Source: Saccharopolyspora endophytica (GTDB lineage Bacteria; Actinomycetota; Actinomycetes; Mycobacteriales; Pseudonocardiaceae). Taken from it: a DNA stretch of 64,000 nucleotides. Below the pieces are notes generated by a model, which was not told the DNA's origin, did no database searches, and was given only the letters and a program-made list of their open reading frames with translations. The position numbers and the translations under genes were made by a program. Location: the NCBI RefSeq assembly GCF_018070075.1, contig NZ_JAGPXE010000009.1, positions 186,001 through 250,000 of the forward strand. The letters run 5' to 3'. Positions 59,704 to 64,000 of the stretch are shown in pieces; within the stretch, counting starts at the first letter, position 1, and every line of letters starts with the position of its first letter.

Positions 59704-61727
59704 TACAGCATCTCCAGCGGGTCGAGCCGAACCTGCAGTTCGGTGGCCTTCCGGGCCGCGCGCACGGCCTGGGCTGCGTGCAGGGAGCTCGCGAGGGCCC
59801 TGCCCTCGGCGCGGTCGACGCGGACGATGAGGCGTTCGCGTTCGGAGTTGCCGTCCTCGTCGACCTCCCCGATCGGCACCGGTCCGAGGACTTCGGCGCT
59901 GGCCGGCAGGTCCGCCGAGTCCAGCAGCGCTTCGATGGCGTCGGGCGTGCCGTCGACGGCGGCGACGCGGCGGGCGGGCGGGAAGCCGAGCTCGGCGCGC
60001 TCGGCGAGCTCCTGCGCCGCGTACCAGGCGGGGTCCCAGCGGACGAGGGCCTGCACGGGTTGCAGCGAGGACTCGGCCATCACCACGACCCGTCCCCCCT
60101 CACCACCGGGCCGGACGAGGGCGGCGGCGGCGAACCACAGTCGCAGCGCGGCTTCGGAGGAGCGCAGCTCCGGTCGGCCGAGCAGGGTTCGCCCGTCGAG
60201 CAGCAGCGCGGCGCCGTAGCCGCCTTCGGCGACGGGCTCGGCTCCGGGCGTGCACACGATCAGCGCCGGTTTCGCGGGGACGTCGGCGAGGATGTCGCCC
60301 GCGCCGGAGGTGCGCACCGGGAACCCGGGGAACGCGCGGCCGAGCTCCTCGGCGGTGCGACCGGCACCGACGGCGGTCGCGCGCAACCGGCGGGAACCGC
60401 ACTGGGGGCACTTGAACGCGGCCTCGGCGGCTCCGCACCAGTTGCAGGCGGCCGGTTTGGGCATGCCGTCCTCGGTCCCACCGGGCAGCGCGAGAGGGCC
60501 CGCGCAGCGTCGGCAGCGGGCGCGTTCACGACAGTCTCCGCAGGCCAGAGCCGGGACGTACCCGCGTCGGGGTACTTGGACGAGCACCGGGGCGCCGTGG
60601 GAGAGCGCGGCGCGGGCGGCCTCGAAGCCCACCGAGGGCAGTCGGGCGGCGCGGGCCGCCGGGTCGCGGGCCAGCTGCGTGTCGTCCTCGCCGATCGAGG
60701 TGACGCGCGGTGCGGCTGCGCGGACTTGGTCGCGGTGGGCGACGAGTTCGTGCGCCCACCCGGATTCGACCAGCAGCGCCGCCTCGGCGGTGCGGGCGAA
60801 ACCGCCGACGATCAGCGCGGAGCCGACGGTGTGCGCGCGCTGGGTGAGCACGTCGCGGGTGTGCGGGTAGGGCACCTGCGGGTAGCTGTGCAGGTCGTCG
60901 CCGTCGTCCCAGACCACGGCCAGCCCGAGGTCGCGGACCGGCGCGAACATCGCGGCCCGGGTTCCGATGACGACCCGGGCCGAGCCGCGCAGCGCGGCGA
61001 GCCAGTGCTTGTAGCGCTCGGCCGGTCCGCTCTCGGCGGTCAGGGTCACCACGTCGTCGCCGAGCAGCGCCGCGCAGGCGGAGTGCAGGCGGGCGAGGTC
61101 GCGGTGGTCGGGGACGACGATCAGCGCGCCGCGCCCGGCCGAGGCGGTCGTGGCGGCGGCTTCGGCGAGCCGGGCCGGCCAGTCCTCCCCCGGCAACGCC
61201 TGCCACACCGCGCGGGCGGGACGTCCGGAGTGCAGGGCGTCCAAGAAGGACTGACCGTGCTGATACCGCTGCCACGCAGCCGCTTCCGGGCGCTCGGGTG
61301 CGGGAACCGGTTCGCGGCGCGCGGATTTCTCGGCGGCGGCGCTGCGCGGCGGGATCGCGAGTCGCACGACGTCGGCGAGCATGCCGCCGTAGCGGGTGGC
61401 GACGGCCCGCGCCTGGGCGAGCATGTCGGGCGTGAGCACCGGCTCGGGCGAGGACACCCGCTCCAGCCAGGCGAGGTTGCCCTTGAAGTCGGTGGTCTCG
61501 TTGCGCTCCAGCAGGTAGCCGTCGACCAGCTTGCCGCGGAACCGCACCCGCACCCGGCAGCCCGGCTGCGCGTCGGCGTCGAGCCGGTCGGGGACGCGGT
61601 AGTCGAAGGGCCGGTCCAGGTGGGCCGGGAGCGGGACGTCGACCAGCACGCGCGCGACCGGGTTGCTCGCCGCCGCCGTGCGCTCGGTCTCCTCCCCCTT
61701 CCGCTTCCGCGGCTGTCCACCTGCCAT
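59703..61727 (-). CDS. priA: PriA-like primosomal protein with degenerate helicase motifs
   Basis: 674 aa. The N-terminal DNA-binding part VARVLVDVPLPAHLDRPFDY and the zinc-binding cysteine block (CGDCRERARCRRC ... CNWCGAAEAAFKCPQCG, eight cysteines) are conserved. The helicase core is not: the P-loop position lacks G-x-x-G-x-G-K-T (it reads QALPGEDWPARLAEA), and the DEEH box reads WDDGDDLH. Loss of these is known for actinobacterial PriA, so a structural role in replication restart is likely rather than unwinding. Same synteny as mycobacteria (beside fmt/def, here further apart). Confidence 0.93.
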   Translation of the reverse strand: MAGGQPRKRKGEETERTAAASNPVARVLVDVPLPAHLDRPFDYRVPDRLDADAQPGCRVRVRFRGKLVDGYLLERNETTDFKGNLAWLERVSSPEPVLTPDMLAQARAVATRYGGMLADVVRLAIPPRSAAAEKSARREPVPAPERPEAAAWQRYQHGQSFLDALHSGRPARAVWQALPGEDWPARLAEAAATTASAGRGALIVVPDHRDLARLHSACAALLGDDVVTLTAESGPAERYKHWLAALRGSARVVIGTRAAMFAPVRDLGLAVVWDDGDDLHSYPQVPYPHTRDVLTQRAHTVGSALIVGGFARTAEAALLVESGWAHELVAHRDQVRAAAPRVTSIGEDDTQLARDPAARAARLPSVGFEAARAALSHGAPVLVQVPRRGYVPALACGDCRERARCRRCAGPLALPGGTEDGMPKPAACNWCGAAEAAFKCPQCGSRRLRATAVGAGRTAEELGRAFPGFPVRTSGAGDILADVPAKPALIVCTPGAEPVAEGGYGAALLLDGRTLLGRPELRSSEAALRLWFAAAALVRPGGEGGRVVVMAESSLQPVQALVRWDPAWYAAQELAERAELGFPPARRVAAVDGTPDAIEALLDSADLPASAEVLGPVPIGEVDEDGNSERERLIVRVDRAEGRALASSLHAAQAVRAARKATELQVRLDPLEML

Positions 61728-61844
61728 GCCTCTTCTCTACCAGACGACCCCGTCCCGGCCAGGGCCCGGCAGCCCGGCCCCGGCGAGTCGTGAGCGCCCG
61801 ACCCGTGATGGGCGGTGCGGCGGGGTGTGTGAAAGCATTTTCGA

Positions 61845-62300
61845 GTGTTCCACGTCGTCTTCTACCACCCCGAGATTCCCGGGAACGCCGGGAACGCGAT
61901 CCGGATGGCCGCCGGTTCCGGCGCCGCGCTGCACCTGATCGAGCCGCTGGGGTTCTCCGTGGAGGACGCGAAGCTGCGCCGCGCCGGGCTGGACTACCAC
62001 GACCGCGCCGCGCTGCACGTCCACCCGAGCCTGGAGGCCTGCTGGGAGGAGCTGCGCCCGGAGCGCGTCATCGCGTTCACGGCCCGCACCGAGGCCTCGT
62101 ACGTCGACGTGGACTACCGGCCGGGCGATGTGCTGCTGTTCGGCCCGGAGTCCACCGGGCTGCCGGACGACCTCATCGATGCGGCTTCGCTGCGGGTGCG
62201 CATCCCGATGCTGACCGGGATCCGCTCGATGAACCTCGCCAACTCCGCCGCCGTCGCCGTCTACGAGGCCTGGCGGCAGCACGGCTTCAAGGTGCCGTGA
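61845..62300 (+). CDS. trmL: tRNA (cytidine/uridine-34 2'-O)-methyltransferase TrmL
   Basis: 151-aa SPOUT methyltransferase with the trefoil-knot motifs YHPEIPGNAGNAIRMAAGSG, LLFGPESTGLPDDLID and IPMLTGIRSMNLANSAAVAVY. Modifies the wobble base of certain leucine tRNAs (family knowledge). GTG start at 61845. It stands in the divergent gap from priA and converges on the next gene. Confidence 0.94.
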   Translation: MFHVVFYHPEIPGNAGNAIRMAAGSGAALHLIEPLGFSVEDAKLRRAGLDYHDRAALHVHPSLEACWEELRPERVIAFTARTEASYVDVDYRPGDVLLFGPESTGLPDDLIDAASLRVRIPMLTGIRSMNLANSAAVAVYEAWRQHGFKVP

Positions 62301-63081
62301 CCGGTTCGCGGCTGCGCGTCCAGGGCCAGGTGAGCAGCGCCCAGGCGGCCATGCCGACGACGACCTCCACCGCGAGGTAGGTCGGCCAGCCGCCCATCAG
62401 GTCGAGCAGCGACGGGTTCTCCGGCTTGCTGCTGACGAAGCCGTAGTTGGTGCCGGCGGCCTCGTTGAACACCAGCATCGCCAAGCCCCACGCGGCGGTG
62501 ACCCCGACCGAGATCCAGTACCCGCGCCACGTGGGCCGGAGCCCGACCGCCCAGGTCAGGAAGGCCGCCGCCCAGATCACCAGCAGGTGCTGGCCCCAGA
62601 ACTCGATGAAGTTGACGTGCGGGAAGTCGGGCGAGTCGAGGGCCGGGGTGATGATCGCCTGCGGTGTCAGCGTCAGGCCCCAGAAGTAGAGCAGCGCGTG
62701 CGGCGTCGCCCGCCGGGTCCACAACGCCCAGGCCGCCACCATCCACGCGAGGTCGCACAGGTGCAGCGGCAGCGACTCGGCGACGTCCCACTCCCCCGGC
62801 ATCAACCGGAACGCCAGCAGCGGAACGTTGAACCCCAGGACCACGACCGCGAACGCCCGGCACCACCGCTCCAGGGCCTGCGCGGGCACTCCCCTCCCGA
62901 GCACGACGAGGATCACCGACCCGGCCACGATGAGCACCATCAGCACCCAATGCGACGGGCCGTAAGCCTCGAACCGATCCCCAACCGGCCCCACACCCCC
63001 ACCCTCGTCCCCCCGAACAACCACGTCAATTTCCAGGCAGACGCGTTCTCCAAAGCCTGTGGGACGAGCAAGCTCCACCAA
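62287..63081 (-). CDS. TIGR02206/YwaF-like integral membrane protein
   Basis: 264 aa from the furthest start, with about seven membrane helices and the family landmark FRLMPGEWDVAESLPLHLCD as well as TPALDSPDFPHVNFIEFWG. Function unknown. Family homology seems to begin around FEAYGPSHWVLM, so a GTG start 20-30 codons downstream is more likely than 63081. The end overlaps trmL by 14 bp, tail to tail. Confidence 0.8.
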   Translation of the reverse strand: MVELARPTGFGERVCLEIDVVVRGDEGGGVGPVGDRFEAYGPSHWVLMVLIVAGSVILVVLGRGVPAQALERWCRAFAVVVLGFNVPLLAFRLMPGEWDVAESLPLHLCDLAWMVAAWALWTRRATPHALLYFWGLTLTPQAIITPALDSPDFPHVNFIEFWGQHLLVIWAAAFLTWAVGLRPTWRGYWISVGVTAAWGLAMLVFNEAAGTNYGFVSSKPENPSLLDLMGGWPTYLAVEVVVGMAAWALLTWPWTRSREPVTAP

Positions 63082-63107
63082 CTGCGGTCCACTTCGGGAC
63101 TAGACGA

Positions 63108-63740
63108 TCATTCCTTACCGAGAGTGACGACAGATCCCTGTGAGAGCTCATGGATGCGCTGCGCGAAGGGGCCACGGATCCGCATGCACTTCGCTGCGTC
63201 CTTGGCAGTGAGATTGGCGAAGTCATACGAGCCACCCAGCGTGAACAGGCGCCAGGGAATGAGCCGCTGACTGTATCCCAGGGTCCCGAACTCGTCCTGC
63301 CACGCAGCCGCCACCGATCGGCAACCGTGCACGTCGAGGTCGTCCAGCAACCAGCTCGCCCAGTCCTCGAGTGAGCGCCCCAGGGTCGTGACCCCACCGG
63401 ATTCCGGGTGAAAGGTGACGACCTCGGTTCGATGGCGAATCGCGAATTGCACACCGAAGAGATCCTGTCCGAAGGAGAACAGCCCGTCCGTGAGCCCACC
63501 ATAGGTGTTCTTCCACTCGCCGGGCTGATTCCAGCTCTGCAGCTCCGGGCCGAGCCCTGGAGAGCCTGCGCGAAAGGCCTGCACGCCCGAATTGCACGCG
63601 AAGAATCCGTTGCACCTGGTCAGCAGGCCAGCAAGCTCCTGCAACGGCCCGTCGCTCGCACCGAGATCAACATTGCGGGGGTGACCGGAGGCGCCATGAG
63701 CGCCGGCCACGACGTGTCGCAGAGCAGGGCCCATTCTCAT
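63108..63740 (-). CDS. SMI1/KNR4 (SUKH)-like protein
   Basis: 210 aa. The central region NGFFACNSGVQAFRAG, DGLFSFGQDLFGVQFAI, VVTFHPESGGVTTLGRSLED and WASWLLDDLD follows the SUKH pattern: a gate-like start, FG.D.FG.QF core and an acidic tail before a W-rich helix. SUKH proteins frequently are immunity proteins for contact-dependent or polymorphic toxins, though housekeeping members exist. The ATG at 63740 overlaps the preceding gene's stop by 4 bp. Confidence 0.7.
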   Translation of the reverse strand: MRMGPALRHVVAGAHGASGHPRNVDLGASDGPLQELAGLLTRCNGFFACNSGVQAFRAGSPGLGPELQSWNQPGEWKNTYGGLTDGLFSFGQDLFGVQFAIRHRTEVVTFHPESGGVTTLGRSLEDWASWLLDDLDVHGCRSVAAAWQDEFGTLGYSQRLIPWRLFTLGGSYDFANLTAKDAAKCMRIRGPFAQRIHELSQGSVVTLGKE

Positions 63741-64000
63741 TCGACTCCGGGCACTGCCTCGAGGTCGATTTGATCCAGGACAGCTCCGCGCAGCTCCGGT
63801 GTGACCGCTGCACGCATGTCGGGTTGTGTCGTGATCCCAGCCGGGGTGACGTGCCAGGGCTGTTCGGCGAACCACAGATCAAGAGAGGTGAGCAGCACGG
63901 CTCCGGCTTCTTCGACTCTGCTGGCCTTGATGAGCTGCCGCGCGAGCCAGAACGACATCTGCCAGTCCTGGGGTTCGACACCGGCATCGTGCAGTGTGAA
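63737..64000 (-). CDS. Partial unknown protein coupled to the SUKH-like gene
   Basis: The frame is open to the window edge, so only the C-terminal 87 residues are visible. The visible part is rich in helices and aromatic residues (DWQMSFWLARQLIKASRVEE, VLLTSLDLWFAEQPWHVTP). I do not recognise it. It is coupled by ATGA overlap to the SUKH-like gene, so the two products probably act together. Confidence 0.6.
   Translation of the reverse strand, partial: FTLHDAGVEPQDWQMSFWLARQLIKASRVEEAGAVLLTSLDLWFAEQPWHVTPAGITTQPDMRAAVTPELRGAVLDQIDLEAVPGVE

Overview
The window is high-GC actinobacterial DNA, most likely from a member of the Pseudonocardiaceae (Saccharopolyspora-like); this assignment is inference. 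The support is WhiA and RbpA, a four-gene conservon (cvn), a PriA without helicase motifs, many GTG starts with 4-bp stop/start overlaps, and a gene order closely matching, from memory, the Mycobacterium tuberculosis Rv1402-Rv1458 region. No tRNA, rRNA, CRISPR array, insertion sequence or phage gene was seen.

Layout. 1-7 kb: tail of an ABC exporter, an SCO6745-type protein, heme A synthase (ctaA), a GbsR-type regulator, a quinone oxidoreductase and heme O synthase (ctaB); ctaA and ctaB act together to make heme A for cytochrome aa3 oxidase. 7.2-15.5 kb: a pentose-phosphate operon tkt-tal-pgi-zwf-opcA-pgl. 15.8-22 kb: accessory genes, namely a GHL10 hydrolase, a tricarballylate-dehydrogenase-like flavoprotein with its GntR regulator, a KtrAB potassium system and RraA. 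22.2-26.2 kb: rbpA, secG and the glycolytic cluster tpiA-pgk-gap. 26.7-31.5 kb: uvrC-rapZ-yvcK-whiA. 31.6-37.6 kb: an accessory block with a metallo-hydrolase, a GH172 enzyme, a dihydroorotate-dehydrogenase-like flavoprotein, a DeoR regulator with an MFS transporter, and an FKBP. 37.7-42.5 kb: riboflavin genes rpe-ribD-ribE-ribBA-ribH plus a PH-domain membrane protein. 42.6-50.1 kb: an amino acid permease, OsmC, a yeast-type cytosine deaminase, rsmB-fmt-def and gamma-glutamyltransferase. 50.4-58.2 kb: a P450, two secreted carbohydrate-active proteins and the conservon. 58.4-64 kb: an orphan membrane protein, an acetyltransferase, priA, trmL, a membrane protein and a SUKH-like pair running off the edge.

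The most unusual content lies between genes. Four copies of a roughly 140-190 bp two-hairpin element sit just after stop codons. Each has a 16-bp main stem whose sequence differs between copies while pairing is kept. A second family consists of paired 20-bp palindromes (CGAATTTCGCGCGAAATTCG) separated by exactly 18 bp at three loci. A third is an ATTAC/GTAAT hairpin at two loci. A fourth is a single 173-bp element with 17-bp perfect terminal inverted repeats right at the MFS stop codon. All lie at gene 3' ends, which points to termination or 3'-UTR function, or to REP/MITE-like elements tolerated only there.
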